In this document: piece after piece, positions 31,468 through 43,043 of the stretch
Layout of the letters: every line of letters begins with the position of its first letter
How positions within the stretch are numbered: position 1 is the stretch's first letter
Source of the DNA: Guadua angustifolia
Taxonomy: Eukaryota > Streptophyta > Magnoliopsida > Poales > Poaceae
Direction: 5' to 3'
Length of the DNA: 64,000 nucleotides
Assembly: GCA_036346375.1 (NCBI GenBank)
Contig: CM070506.1
Span: forward strand, 1,240,001 to 1,304,000
Program-made: the position numbers and the translations under genes
Notes under the pieces: model-generated
What the model was told of the DNA's origin: nothing
Databases searched by the model: none
The model's input: the letters and a program-made list of their open reading frames with translations, nothing else

Positions 31468-34115
31468 ACTAACCATCTAATCTATTACACACACTCAATT
31501 CCATTTCCCGGATAGGGCACAATTAAATCAAGTATCCACGCACCCTATACTCGTTACTCAACGCAATGATAACAAAGGTACAATAAACTTACGGGATTAA
31601 GGCTTTCTAGTGACCACTCGAATCAATAGCTAATCACGTCCTCGAAGGGACGATCACCAATCTAACTAACACTTGCCACAATCAATAGAAATTAGCCATG
31701 AACAGATATAGAACCACGAACAACTCAATTAAGCACACAACTCGATGTACTTGCCTTTTCTGGCGAAGGATAGAGTGGCATACGGATGAGGCCACTCCCG
31801 ACAAAACATTCTCTGCAATTAAACAACAATCATCCAACTCAACTTTATGCACACTTGAAACACGCGACAAAAAGAAAACAACTCTTTTGCATGTGAAGTA
31901 AGTCAATGAATAAGTAAAAACTTTACATAACTAAATAATCGGCATTCCATCAACTAAAGAATCCAAAGAGCATTTGGCATTTCAAGCATGCATGTTCATT
32001 TAGTCCACATCATCAAACACCGGATAACCTTGCTAAGAATAGAGGATTTAGTTCTATCAAAAGATTCGATTGCTTGCTCTTGTGTTTCCCATACTAATTT
32101 CATGAGTTACGTTTTCTTATTGCATGCTTTCTATTTGAGTAACCATAATCGGTATGGCGTAACCCATTTATATTCAGATTGAGTTGAGTGAATCAAAAAG
32201 GTATTGAGGATCGAGTATAGCGACACCTTGATAATTATGGAATGATACTCAATCGATGAGTAATCATGACAGGAAGAAATCTTGAATATTTCTATCCTCT
32301 ATTAAACAAACATTGAATACATACACGGCTCCACGAGTCTAAACCTCAAAAATAACAGCATGCATATCCTTAACCTAATGTCAAGACAAGATCAATCATC
32401 TGGATCTTGCAACCCTAATCAAATAATAAAGCATTACACAAGAATACATGCATAGCCTTGGCTCATCATTTAAGTGCAAACAATCCTAGTTACTTTGAGC
32501 AGGAATTACAATATTTGAATCATGAAAGAGCAAAATCTAAAGCATGCAGCCATCGGTTTGACCCAAATAAACTAAGTATCATCGCAGGCACCAAACTACA
32601 TAGGATTATTGCCAACAAAACAAGGTATAAATGAACATATAAGCGACTGCGCTAATACATATTTGGACACACAACAATTTCATTACCCACAAATCTCCAG
32701 TTTTGATAATCAAGCATACAAAAATAAAGATCCCTAAGCAACATTCATTCACCATGCACATAAACTCAAAATTTCATTAACGCTTAAGCTCAAGATCCCA
32801 CTAGAACCTCATAGCCATTTCATCGAACACATGGCATGCAAAGAAAAAATGCCCAAGTTAGACTACCTCAAAGCACATTCATGGAGGAAGGAGGGAGTAG
32901 CTCGGCTCGGGGAGAGACAAACACCGGCTGGGAGAACCCGAGGCAACGCCGCTTGGGCTCGGCTGCCACCAGGAGGCGGCCTGTCGTCGGCCGGGGAGGC
33001 ACCGCAAGCAGCCAAGGGCCGACAGTGGGGAGGACGATCTGTGGTGGCCTGGCACAGGGGATGGAGGCGCCGGCCTTGGCAGGAGCTAGGGCTTGCCGGC
33101 CATGGAGGAGCCAGGGAGGGTGAGCTCGGAGCGGCGCCGGCCAGAGGGAGGGTGACGCCGGCCTGGGGGCGCTGGGAGAGCATCGGCAGGGGAGGGCTCG
33201 GGGGAGCACCAGCAAGGGAGGGCATCAGCTGCGCGCGCCAGAGAGGAGAGGGACCCAGTCGCGCTAGGGAGGAGAAGAATCCAGTCGCGCCAAGGAGGAG
33301 AAGTGGGGCGAGTGAAGCACCAGGGGCGGCGGTTGGAGAGAGCCCTCCTGGCTCTCTCTCTCTCTCTCTCTTTTGGTATGGTTTCATCCCCTCTAATTTC
33401 TTTTCTTTATATACTCCAATAAGTGAATGAACCAATAAAAGGCTATGGAAAAGAGTAAAAGCTACACAAGATTCTAGAGACCACAAATCAACCAACTCCA
33501 AAGATTAACATTCAACTTACAGCGAAAAGAAAAATCCCTGGATTTAAGAAGATAAAACAATTCCGGCCAAAGCCCCGTAAACGATTTATGTATTACACTC
33601 TTCCCCCTTTAACAGAATTAGACCTCGAATTCAACCACAACTAAAACACCAACAAGAACAACGAAAACAAAATACAAAACAAGGATACCCGAAACAACAA
33701 ATCCGGGTATTCATCACGCAAGAGAAACTCCAAAATTCAATCCACTTCTCTTTCCAATAAAAGAAGCAAGAACTTAACTCATTACATCCCTTTTGAATCA
33801 ACACTCACTTTACCTCCTTAAATTGGCATGGCACAAGACCTGAAGACCCAGTCTTACTCAAAGACCAAGGCTAAACCAAATCTACTTTGCGTTTTTCACC
33901 TCCAAATAGTTTTTCTTAAACCAGGAATCCCAAAAGCACTTTCTCAACCAGAGAATTCACAACTCTCACGCTTAAACTCCAATAGATCTAGGCAAACAGC
34001 CAAAATTTCAATTCATACCATTCTCATCACCTGTCTGACAACTCAGACAATTTCTCTTTAATGCTTCAACGTACGACCTACAATCAACCAATGATTCTTC
34101 CCGGAAGATCATATC

Positions 34116-34784
34116 TGTCGACGATCGGGATTGCCAACCACAAGAAATGAGATGGGGGGTCGGTATGATGCGGGACCCGAGCTACGCTTCGCTCGGACGG
34201 AGGAAAAGAGTAGACGCGGTGATGGTCGGAGCAAGACGACAACGGGCGTGAGGCAAAGATTTATCTTGGTTCGAGCCCTGTGGAAGTAATAGCTCTACTC
34301 GATCGCCTTTCCGCGCTTTTCTTAGCTATTTCGAATACAAGGGTGTGTTCTGACTCAAGTTTAACGATGGCTATGTCTAAGCTCGAGCTATGGCGTGTTG
34401 TGTGTTGTCTTCGTGTCTCTAAAAGATGCGATCCTCGGCCTTTATACCTCCTCTGCATAGCGGACGGAGAGATTCCCGAAGTGGCCTTCATGCACGTTGA
34501 GGGTCGGCAAGAACCCTCGAACTTGTTGCACGACTGCTCCTACCCCACGACCCGCAGCTTTGGGCAACCGCTGGTCAAATGCTTGATCCGAAATCAAGGG
34601 TGGACTACTGACCTGAACAAGGGCCCGCCTGAGAACTCGAGGTCGGCGGGGCCGTCTTTCGAGGTCGATCGCTCTAGGTCGGCGCCTCGTGCCTTACCAA
34701 TTAGTCGTGGCAGGGGCCTCCAGAGATTGGGGATCCGTTGACCGTCTGTGCGCGGCGGTCAAGGGACGCCATTTCCCTCGTCCA
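34116..34784 (-). repeat. Tat element 3' LTR
   Basis: Starts TGTCGACGATCGGGATTGCC and ends CCCTCGTCCA (+ strand). A TATA box on the element strand (GGTATAAAGGCC) is at about 34441-34446. It differs from the 5' LTR by scattered substitutions and small indels. Confidence 0.88.
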
Positions 34785-35240
34785 GCCCCGATGCTTAAGG
34801 TCATGGCCGGAACATGGGCCGACCTTGAGTCTCTATAGCGGACCGATTCCCAGAATTCTCTTGAGGTCGAGGTCGGGCGGAAACGTAATGCCAGGCCGTG
34901 AGTAAGCGACACCTGGCGCCTCTTGATCTCCGGAACTCGATGCGGATGCAAGCGGTTGGCGACACTGCTGTGTCTCAAACCGCAGCCCGAACCTTAGTCA
35001 CTCTGTCAAATCGTGGCCGCGGCTTCGGCGTCGTGGACCCGGTTTCAACGGCACGCAGCCTTTAAACCTGAAACCGCGGTGTCTGTTTGAGAAAACTCCC
35101 GACCAGCTTCGCCGTCCTCCAAGCCTCCTTGCCCAGCGAAAATCTCCTCCCCATCTTGACCAAAATCGACGCGACGCCATGGCCAAGCTTAGGAGGAGCA
35201 CGTTATCGCCCGCAAGGATGAAGGAACTTCGAGGCCTGGA
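34785..35240 (+). other. Tat spacer upstream of the antisense gene
   Basis: No recognised gene. GC-rich, between the 3' LTR and the antisense gene. The leader and promoter of that gene would have to lie here on the + strand; I see no clear TATA box. Confidence 0.4.
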
Positions 35241-38130
35241 CCGCTCGATCCATTCAGTATGGCGGCTGCCGAACAGCGAGATCGAGCCGCACCCAAGGAC
35301 GATGAGATCGTTTGCACCGAGCACTATGTCCTCTTGACTCATGGACCCCGGAGAGCGAGTTCATCGCGAGGGTCCTCTCCAGCTGCGACATCGAGCTCAT
35401 CAACCTGGTGCCAAACTCTGTTCTCCTTCTCACCATCTACTCCCATCTATGCGAGGGATTCCTAGGGATCCTTTCGACCCCCTCGCTCTTCTTCCCAGAT
35501 TTCAAACCTCTTCCGCTCCGGGAAGGACCCCATGGTCGGATGCCTCTACTTCCGGCAACGGGTCGAGCTCAAGTGGTCCTTCCCCAAGTTCCAACCTCGG
35601 GACTCCCTCGGCCCGTGGTCCGAGCAGTGGTTCTACTTGAAGAGGGGCGAGGTCAGCACGCTAGTGTACGAGGGGGCCCCCATTCCTGGGAAGAAGGAGA
35701 CCGGGAGGCGACGACTCGAGGTCGATGAGGAAGCCATCGCTCTCATCCACATCTGTGCCATGCGCGGCCTCAGCAGGCGTGCAATTGCCAGCGACTTCTC
35801 ATGAATCGCGTGTCCCCTCTCGAAGGAGGATGCACCCGCTTTCACGAGATCGAGCGCTGACGACCCGACCCATGAGGGCGTGGTCCGTAAGCCTTCCGCC
35901 CCAAGGTCTTGCTCGAGTCCACCTTCGACCTTCCCCGACGGCGCTTTTTTGCGGCAAATAGAAGGAATCTCGGTCGCTTCAAGATGATTGAGATGTTCGA
36001 AGTGGCGCGCGAAAGTCGTCATCGGCGACCGTCCGAGGAACGTGCTCCGTCGAAAGGCCGAGGTAAGCCATCCGACCAAGCGCTCGAGTCATGCGCCCAC
36101 GAGCCCCTTCTTGAGCTTCGCTTGCTCGCAGGACCACCAGGAGTTGTTGGAGACGGCCAGGAGGATGCTCCCGCTGCCCGGCGGGGGCAAGGGCAAGAAA
36201 GGGAGGAAGAGACCTCCCCCTGCCGGAGCAGGCCACCCGGAGGCGAAGAAGCGCCACGTTGAGTGGGGGGACCGCGCCACGGTAAGGATCCCACCGGTCG
36301 AGCCCCCGAGCCCGCGCTTACGCGCCTCGCTGGTTGATGAATTTTCCTCTTTGCGATGCAGAGCGCCAGCGTGACGCGCCAGTCTTGAGCTCTCCCGGCC
36401 TGGAGCCTCGAGCTAGGCCCCATGCATGCGTGGCGACTTGAGCCGGTTCTGACCTCGAGACCCCAGGTCGCGAGGACACGCAAGCGATGTGCCCCCTCGG
36501 CCTCGGGAAAACAAGACCTTCGCCAACCCTCTACGAGGCGGAGGCTGGTGTCCCAGGTAAGTTCCTGGCCTCTTAGACCTTTGTCTTCCCCGCATCTTTC
36601 TGGCTTAGAGTATGTTTTTGATCGTAGACCTCGAGCACCTGAGCTCGAAACTTGCCCGTTTTGATGATGCCTGTTGTCCAGGGCGAGTCCGAGTTAGAGG
36701 AAGAAAATGCCTTCGAGTTGGTCCCGCTCCTCGGCCGGACGCGCACCCTCCCGAACTCCGAGAGCGGCCCACAGTGGCGAATTCCACCAAGGGCTCGATG
36801 ACTTGCCGGAGGAGAACGAGCTGCGACCGGCGAGGACTCGACACGGTGAGGCCCACGACGCTGCCGTCGTCGACCTTCTGAGGCCACCGCAAGAAGGACA
36901 CCAGTTTAGTGGCTCGAGGCGACACCCCAAGCTCCCGACCACGGCGCTCGGGCGCAAAGGCTACTATTCCGCCGGCCACCGAAGGTGATCGGCCAGGAGA
37001 CTCCATGAGACCGCCCGGACACTGGCTGCGTTGGTCTTTGAGGCCATGGCATCCCGAAGCCACGGAGGTCGAGAATGCGCGGTGGATCCGCCACCATCCC
37101 TTGGCGCGGAGATGAGCGGGCACCGCCGTGGAGGTCGGGACTAACATCGCCGCCACGTCCTCCCCGCCGACAGGTTGAACCCACCGGAGGAGGCAACGAT
37201 GACCAAAGCCGCCTGGCGGGACCCAAGGTCTGGCCCAGCGCATAGCAGAGCCGAGGTCGACCTCGATCGCATGCATGGCGGTCGAGGAGGAGGAGATCCT
37301 CGCGATCGTATTGATGACCGTGGAATTCACCGCAGCCAGGCCTTGAGAACCGTCTTCGCGAGGTAAGGACCCCTCTGCGCACCTTTCTGCATGTTTCCCT
37401 GAGTTCCACGTTTCCCTTCTTATTTTTGGGTCACTCTCTGTCGTGTAGGCAACCGACAACATCTCCCTAGGCCTGGAAGGCCTTCGAGGGCATGCCGACG
37501 TGCTGAGAGATCTTATGAATGTGGTTGAGGCGCGAGAGGCGGAGCGCTCCAGACTCATCAGGACCATCGAGGTCGGCGCAGAGGAGCTCGAGCGTAAAAC
37601 CTTGAGCTCAACGATCTCTATTTGGGCGATGAGGGCGCAGGAGGTAGCTCACGCGTCCCGAAGCTCGAGCAAGCCGGGGAGCCTCCGAGGCGAGTTCGGC
37701 TTTAAAGCCGTGGAGCAAGAGCGTACTCGCTCGCCAAGGCGCTTGAGGCCGAGGGCTAAAGTCGAAGCTCGAGAAGGCTGCCGTGAGCGGACGCCTCCCC
37801 CCTAAGGCGCCCGAGCTCGAGACCAAGGTCTTGGAGCTCGAAAAGAAGCTTGAGCGCTAGCAAGGCTACGAGGATGAGCGGCCAAAGTCGAGGCGCCTGG
37901 AGAAGTGCCGAGATCGATCGTCCTCCTCGACGAAGGCGCCCGAGCTCGAGGCCAAGATCTCGGAGCTCGAAGGAGGCTCGAAGCGCCAAAAGGCGGGATG
38001 AGCGCCATGGCCCAACTCCAAGATTTAACGCAGCTGGTCATGGATGCCTCCACCGGTAGCCCTCGAACTGAGAGCGAAGTTGTCAGCCCCGAGGGCCAAA
38101 GTCGCCGAGCTTGAGCAGAGAAGCTTGCCC
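35240..38130 (+). pseudogene. Tat antisense gene (Transposase_28 / putative gypsy-type transposon protein)
   Basis: On the strand opposite to gag-pol. The N-terminal domain is recognisable in two frames: SEFIARVLSSCDIELINLVP, LLLTIYSHLCEGFLGI (35350-35470) then LKWSFPKFQPRDSLGPWSEQ and WFYLKRGEV (35550-35670). This matches the plant family annotated as putative gypsy-type transposon. The distal part (37480-38130) is Glu/Lys/Ala-rich and coiled-coil-like, with repeated APELE.K..ELE units. Frame changes occur throughout. The product's function is unknown; the reading order suggests a ~3 kb gene perhaps with introns (donor-like AGGTAAG at 36063, 36556, 37360). Confidence 0.65.
37804..37974. repeat. 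~131-bp repeat in antisense-gene coiled coil
   Basis: AGGCGCCCGAGCTCGAG followed by .CCAAG.TCT..GAGCTCGAA occurs at 37804-37843 and 37935-37974. The translated repeat reads APELE.K..ELE. Confidence 0.7.
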
Positions 38131-38755
38131 ATGAGATGGCCGAGTCAGTAAAAACATCAAGACAACATGTGTTAATAGAGTTGCGATTTGTTTTGGAGAG
38201 CAGGAAAACTATTGTCTTGTTTTTAAGCTTATAGTCGAGGATATTTTGGTGTCCGTCCCTTTCGCTCCTAGTCTTGCGCCAGAGGTCGATGCCAACAGAT
38301 ACCCTTATCCAAATTCCCTGGGTCCGAGAGGTCGAGCAACGCCGCCTTGGCGCAAAATTTGTACGCTAGCAAACGAACATAACCTGCAGAATAGTGAAAA
38401 GGTCCGCATGGGACATAGACGTGACGAAAACGAGATCGATAGAGAGACGGTTTCGCCGACTAACATTCGAATTACGATCACACAGGTGCGCCTTCGCTCC
38501 ACGAATAAAGTGGCGAGGCTCTTTGTCCGGGCCCAAGCGCAGGAGAGAGCTAGATTGCGAAGAGGTTCGGCTTACATTTTAGCTCGTCCCCTGGGGGAGG
38601 ACGTCGAGCTCGCTATAGACCAAGAGGAAATGTGCGGCGCACAAAGGTCGTGAAAGAAAGAGTCCCGGACAAAAAGAACCGTACCGACACAAGTGGCAGC
38701 AGACATAAAGAGCGAGAATAAACTAACAGCTTTATTGAAATTTAAGGTATAGAGG
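38131..38755. other. Tat spacer between antisense gene and pol end
   Basis: The 3' ends of the convergent genes (pol on -, antisense gene on +) face each other here. ORFs at 38246-38653 and 38394-38582 show no recognisable domain. No terminator structure seen. Confidence 0.4.
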
Positions 38756-40200
38756 TTACACATAAAACTTTCGAAGCTGATCTATGTTCCACGAGCTAGA
38801 GAGCTCTCTGCCATCGGGCATCGCTAGCCGGTAAGCCCCCGTGCGATTTGTTGAAACGACTCTGTAGGGGCCCTCCCACCGTGGGGATAACTTGTTGGTG
38901 TTGGACGAGCCCTGAATCCGTCTCAGGGCTAGGTCCCCAACACGGAGCTTCCTAGGTCGTACCGACCGAGACGCATGTCTGCGAAGAGCCTGCAGGTAGT
39001 GCGTTGATCGTGGCGAGGCACGGCATCTTACTTCTTCTGCGAGGGTAAGGTCGAGGTATTCGTGCTCGAAGTTGACTTGGTCGACCAAGTCGACCTGGCG
39101 AGCCAGTGGTAACCTCGGGAGGCGGGACGGCTTCGATGACGAACCACGAGCTAGAAGGGTGTGGACCATGTGGCTCGGCTTGTCGTGGTACGAATAGACC
39201 ATAGGACGGTGGGAAGTTCGTCCACCCAGGTCTTGCCGTAGCATTCGAGCTCATCTGCGACTCTCTTCTTGGCATACGGACGATTTGCGGATTGGCGCGT
39301 TCATTGCTCCGTTGCTCGGGGTGAGCCACCGAAGCGAAGCATATTTTGATGCCGAGTTCCTCGCAAAACTCCTGGAACAACTCACTGGTAAACTGAGTAC
39401 CATTGTCAGTGATAATCTTGCATGGAACCCCATACCTGGTGACCACGAACAAGCTAAAGAAACGAACGGCCTCCTGAGCAATGATGGCCGAGACAGTTCA
39501 CCGATCCACTTGGTGAAGGTGTCTATGGCCCTGAGCAGAATTTCTTTCCCGACCGCTTTGAGGAAAAGGGCCGAGGATATCCATCTGTGTCGAGAAAGGC
39601 CAAAGCGCGGGATGGTCTAAAGGGCGTATCTTGGTGATGCGACTTCATGGCGTGGGCGGCATGCTTTCGGTAGGTGCGACGATATCACGAGCATCTGAGC
39701 GCCGTTGGCGGTAGTACCCCATACTGGAAGGCCTTACCGACCATCGTCTGTATGAAGAGTCGCCCATAGAGGCTCGAGTGAATGTCATAATAGGTGCTTA
39801 CCTCCTCCGCAGAGATGCACCGAGTCAGAATGCCGGATACATTCCGTCTATAGAGTGTACCGTCCACGAGCGTGTACAAGCTTGCTCGTTGTTTGATCCT
39901 GCTCCTCTCGGCAGGGTCAGGTGGCAGGTCGCCCCTAGCAAGGAAATTGTGGATGGGCTCGGCCCAGGAGGGGATACCTTCGACCATAGCGAGCAGGACC
40001 GCTTGATCAGAGATCGAAGGGGCCGCCAGCGTCTCCAGGATGACGTCGGGGGCGATATCGTCGTCGGAGGAGCCGAGCTTGGAGAGGAAGTCCGCGCTGG
40101 AGTTGTCCCTCCTAGGAATGTGCTTGAGCTCCAAGTTCTGGAACCACTTCTCCATCTTGCGCACCTCGGCGAGGTACTTTGCCATCGAGTCCCCCGAGCA
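38756..40200 (-). pseudogene. pol: Tat integrase (with end of second RNase H)
   Basis: Minus strand. 40185-39685 begins with the last part of RNase H (KHIPRRDNSSADFLSKLGSS) and runs into the integrase N-terminus (LVDGTLYRRN). After a frame change the core is seen at 39452-39290 (PCKIITDNGTQFTSELFQEF and EELGIKI), with the expected final Glu region in NERANPQI. Another frame, 39244-38756, carries the C-terminal chromodomain-less tail: VGDLALRRIQGSSN, LSPRWEGPYRVV, AYRLAMPDGREL, SWNIDQLRKFYV. Integrase inserts the cDNA into the genome. Several indels break it. Confidence 0.85.
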
Positions 40201-41070
40201 TTAGTAGTCCTTGTTGAACTGGTTGATGACGAGCTGGGAGTCGCCCTCCACGACCAGCCGGCGCACGCCCAATGCCTTGCAAGCTCGTAAGCCTGCCAGG
40301 AGGGCCTCATACTCTGCCACATTGTTGGTCGCTGAAAACCCGAAGCGAACCACGTACCTTAAGCGTCGCCTTGTGGGAAGGATAAGGATCCCAGCCCCCG
40401 AGCGCTTGAAGGACCTTGAGCCATCGAAGAACATGACCCAGGGCTTCTCCTCCTCGACCTGAAGCTCGGGAGCGGGCTGCGACGTTTGCTCGACCACGAA
40501 GTTGGCGAGCACTTGCGACTTTATGGCCGTCCGAGCCACGAACTGGACGTCGAACGCCACCAGCTCCATGGCACATTTAGCGATTCGTCCGCCACCCTCT
40601 GGGTTCCTCAGAATGTCCCCGAGCGGAAAGTTGCTCGGGACGACCACAGTGTGCGCCTGGAAGTAGTGCCGGAGCTTGCGCGAAGCCATGAGGAGAGCGT
40701 ACAACAACTTCTGTACCTGCGGGTAGCGCTCCTTCGGGCCGTGCAAGACCTCGCTAACGTAATAAATTGGGTGCTGCTGAGACCCCCGTTCCGCTACCAG
40801 AACAGCACTGACGGCGTGGGTGGTGGCCGCGAGGTAGAGCAGCAACCTCTCGCCGGGTTGTGGCGTTGTAAGGAGGGGTGGGGACGACAGGTATACCTTC
40901 AGGTCGTCGAAGGACCGCTGTGCCTCTGGAGTCCACTCGAAGCCCCCGTGCTTGCGCAGAGTTTGGAAGAATGGGAGCCCGCGCTCGCCGAGCCTTGAAA
41001 TGAACCTGCTGAGGGCGGCCATGCGGCCGGTGAGGCTCTGCACCTGCTTAATCGAGGTCGGGGGCGCCAT
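40201..41070 (-). pseudogene. pol: Tat RT C-terminus, RNase H and additional RNase H
   Basis: 290 codons. Starts in the RT thumb (QSLTGRMAALSRFISRLGER), then the gypsy RNase H region (LYLAATTHAVSAVLVAE, YYVSEVLHGPKERYPQVQKL). After a linker comes a second RNase H with FFDGSRS, NVAEYEALLAGLRA and VVEGDSQLVINQF, providing Asp, Glu, Asp of the active site. Dual RNase H-like domains are a hallmark of the Tat lineage. The TAG at 40201-40203 stops the frame, but coding continues in the same frame at 40185 (the final Asp is in SSADFLS), so a single nonsense mutation splits it. Confidence 0.87.
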
Positions 41071-41082
41071 CTTCTCGTCGCC

Positions 41083-41720
41083 TCAATCTTCTCGGGTTAA
41101 GGCCGACCTCGAGCCCTCGATCATGTAGCCGAGCACCTTCCCGACGCCGCGCTGAACACGCACTTCTCGGGGTTGAGCTTGATCCTGTGCCTGTTCAGGT
41201 TGGCGAAGGTTTCCTCGAGGTCGCGAACGTGGTCGCCCTCGGAGGGGCTCTAACGATGATGTCGCCCACGTAGACCTCAAGGTTCCGCGATCGTGGCTTG
41301 AGCGTCTTGGTCATCGACGCTGGGCGTGACCCGCGATTGCGCGGACTAAAGCGACATGGTCGTATAGCAATAGGTGCCAAATGGCGTGATGAAGGCATCT
41401 GCTCTCGTCGTCAACCGCCGACTTGATCTCGGTGGTATCGAGTAAGCGCCCAAAAAGCTCGGCATTTTGGCGTTAGCGGTGGAGTCGACGATCCGGTCGA
41501 TCTTGGCGGAGAGGAAGTTGTCCTTGGTGGCGAGTTCAACCCCGTATGGTCGACGATATTCTCCACTTTCGCCCTTCTTTTGGGACGATGATGGGTTGGC
41601 GACCACTGAGTAGTCAACCTCACGGATGAAACCGGCCTTGAGGAGCTTGCCAAGGTTCTCCTTGATGACCGCGACCTTCTCGGGAGAAGCGACGCAGCTC
41701 ACAGCGTCTGGTCGAGGCCG
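41083..41720 (-). pseudogene. pol: Tat reverse transcriptase, N-terminal and catalytic part
   Basis: Frame 41702-41346 has the RT entry (LGKLLKAGFIREVDYSVVAN, KIDRIVDSTANAKMPSFLGAYS, ADAFITPFGTYCY). A frame change leads to 41280-41195 with NLEVYVGDIIV. The catalytic box, normally YVDD in gypsy elements, reads YVGD here, so one catalytic Asp is missing. Further frameshifts occur before 41083. Polymerase activity is not expected. Confidence 0.82.
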
Positions 41721-41946
41721 GTCTCACTGTAACTTGTGCTCGATCACCTCCCTCGGAACACCGGGCATGTCCATGGGTTCCTGCGAATATACCCTTGTTG
41801 GCGCTGAAGGAAGGTGGCGAGCTCGAGTTCTATTTGGAACTCAGCTCGCCGAGATGTGGATGCACTTGGCGGGTCGCTCTCATCGGCAAGACGGTCTTCG
41901 TCGCCCCACTGGCTGGATTGCCGCCTTCAGCGGGCGTTCTTCGTCG

Positions 41947-42427
41947 TCACCTCCGGGCATACTGGGCAAGCATGCTTTGTAGAGCCAAGGCCTTGGTCTC
42001 ACATCCATGTGCCGCCTGCAGATCGCCCCGCACGGTGATGATGCCATTGGGGCCAGGCAGCTTCATACATCGATGGCCATAATGGTTGGCCGCCATAAAC
42101 TTGACCAGGGCGGGCCGGCCGAGGATGGCGTTGTACGGGAGGTCACCCTCGACCACCTCGAAGGTGACTAGCTCGGTGCGGAAGTTGCTCGAGTCGCCGA
42201 AGGTAACGGGCAAGACCACCTGCCCTAGGGGGATGGTCGAGCTTCCGGGTACGATCCCGAAGAAGGGTATGGCGATGCTCTTGACCTTCGACCGGGGAAT
42301 TTGCATCGGTCAAGCGCTTCACCTGCGACAAGTTAAGAGAGCTACCGCCGTCGACCATGACGCTACCGACCGTGGTATTGGCGATGGTTGGGGTCACGAC
42401 CAAGGCGATCTTTAGGTCTCGGGCCAT
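41947..42427 (-). pseudogene. pol: Tat aspartic protease region
   Basis: Minus strand, two frames. 42427-42330 reads DLKIALVVTPTIANTTVGSV then MVDGGSSLNL, the DGGSS form of the retroviral protease active site used by Tat elements. After a frameshift, 42306-41947 continues with IPFFGIVPGSSTIPLGQVVL, TFEVVEGDLPYNAILGRPAL and NGIITVRGD. The conserved LGR.. segment is the protease C-terminal motif. Confidence 0.83.
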
Positions 42428-43043
42428 ACCGGAGAGCGTCCTCTAGAGTGAATCGATGGTGGCTCCGGCCCACTTGCAAGGTCGCTCGATGGGCTTCAGT
42501 GGTGACACAGTAGATGGTTGTGGGCGCCTTGACCTCACGCTCGGTCGGTAAGCCGACGAGCCGAAGATGACGTCGATCCGCGCTCGCCTGCTTGGAACTC
42601 CAAATCGGGTCGTCATGCTCCGTAGCCGTTCACCCTATCTGGTGGTCGTCATCCGCCGGAGCACAGCATCTCACCCGCCCATCATAGAAGGCTTCCGGCT
42701 TGTTTTGCCAAGCCTGCGCAGTCCGTGAGGTCGTGGCGGCCGCCCTATGAATCGGGCAGAACTTTGCCTCATCATATTCCGGGCGCCCCCCTGCCGCCTG
42801 TGGCCGAGCATCGGCCCGCCGTGCCCGGCCGCTGCCCGCTGAAATTGGTTCTGCCTGGCGAGGTTGAGGCCGACCTTGGCGAGATTTGGATCCTCGAGCA
42901 GGATCTCGGACCTCAAAGACCTCATGGCCATCATGAAAACGATCACCATGGCGGACCTCGCCGCCCTGCGATCACGCTTCCGCTTCTTGGTGGTGGTGCC
43001 GTGGTCGGCGCCCCTTGAGTTGGACGGGCCTGCCTCTGTTGGT

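Larger units (their letters stand above)
30114..33597 (-). repeat. LTR C (3484 bp)
   Basis: Same framework as the other three family LTRs: ATTTCGGCAGCACCTC near the end, the four-hairpin array, and the motif CATTTCATCGAACACATGGC adjoining a GC-rich block (32880-33350). A TATA box on the element strand (TATATAAA, + strand 33406-33413) lies about 185 nt from the LTR start. A CT microsatellite is at 33353-33374. ORF 32831-33430 spans the GC-rich block and is rejected as a gene. Confidence 0.85.
30114..34115 (-). mobile_element. Truncated relative of the LARD family, left part (LTR C plus internal)
   Basis: LTR C (30114-33597, 3484 bp) starts TGTAACACCCCGGCACC and ends TTTATGTATTACA on the + strand. 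A pyrimidine tract (CTCTTCCCCCTTTAACAG, 33598-33615), the complement of a polypurine tract, follows. The internal sequence 33616-34115 is non-coding and continues after the Tat insertion at 45146-46437. No second LTR or primer site is found up to 46437, so the 5' half is lost. No TTTCGT duplication partner is visible. Confidence 0.8.

Noticed and set aside
32831..33430. 199-codon ORF and its antisense partners (e.g. 32863-33501)
   Set aside because: They lie in the GC-rich block of LTR C, are Gly/Arg/Ala/Pro-rich in all frames, and are not kept in the other family LTRs.
39778..40998. Long + strand ORFs opposite Tat pol (39778-40290, 40486-40998)
   Set aside because: Shadows of the RNase H and integrase frames; no domain of their own.
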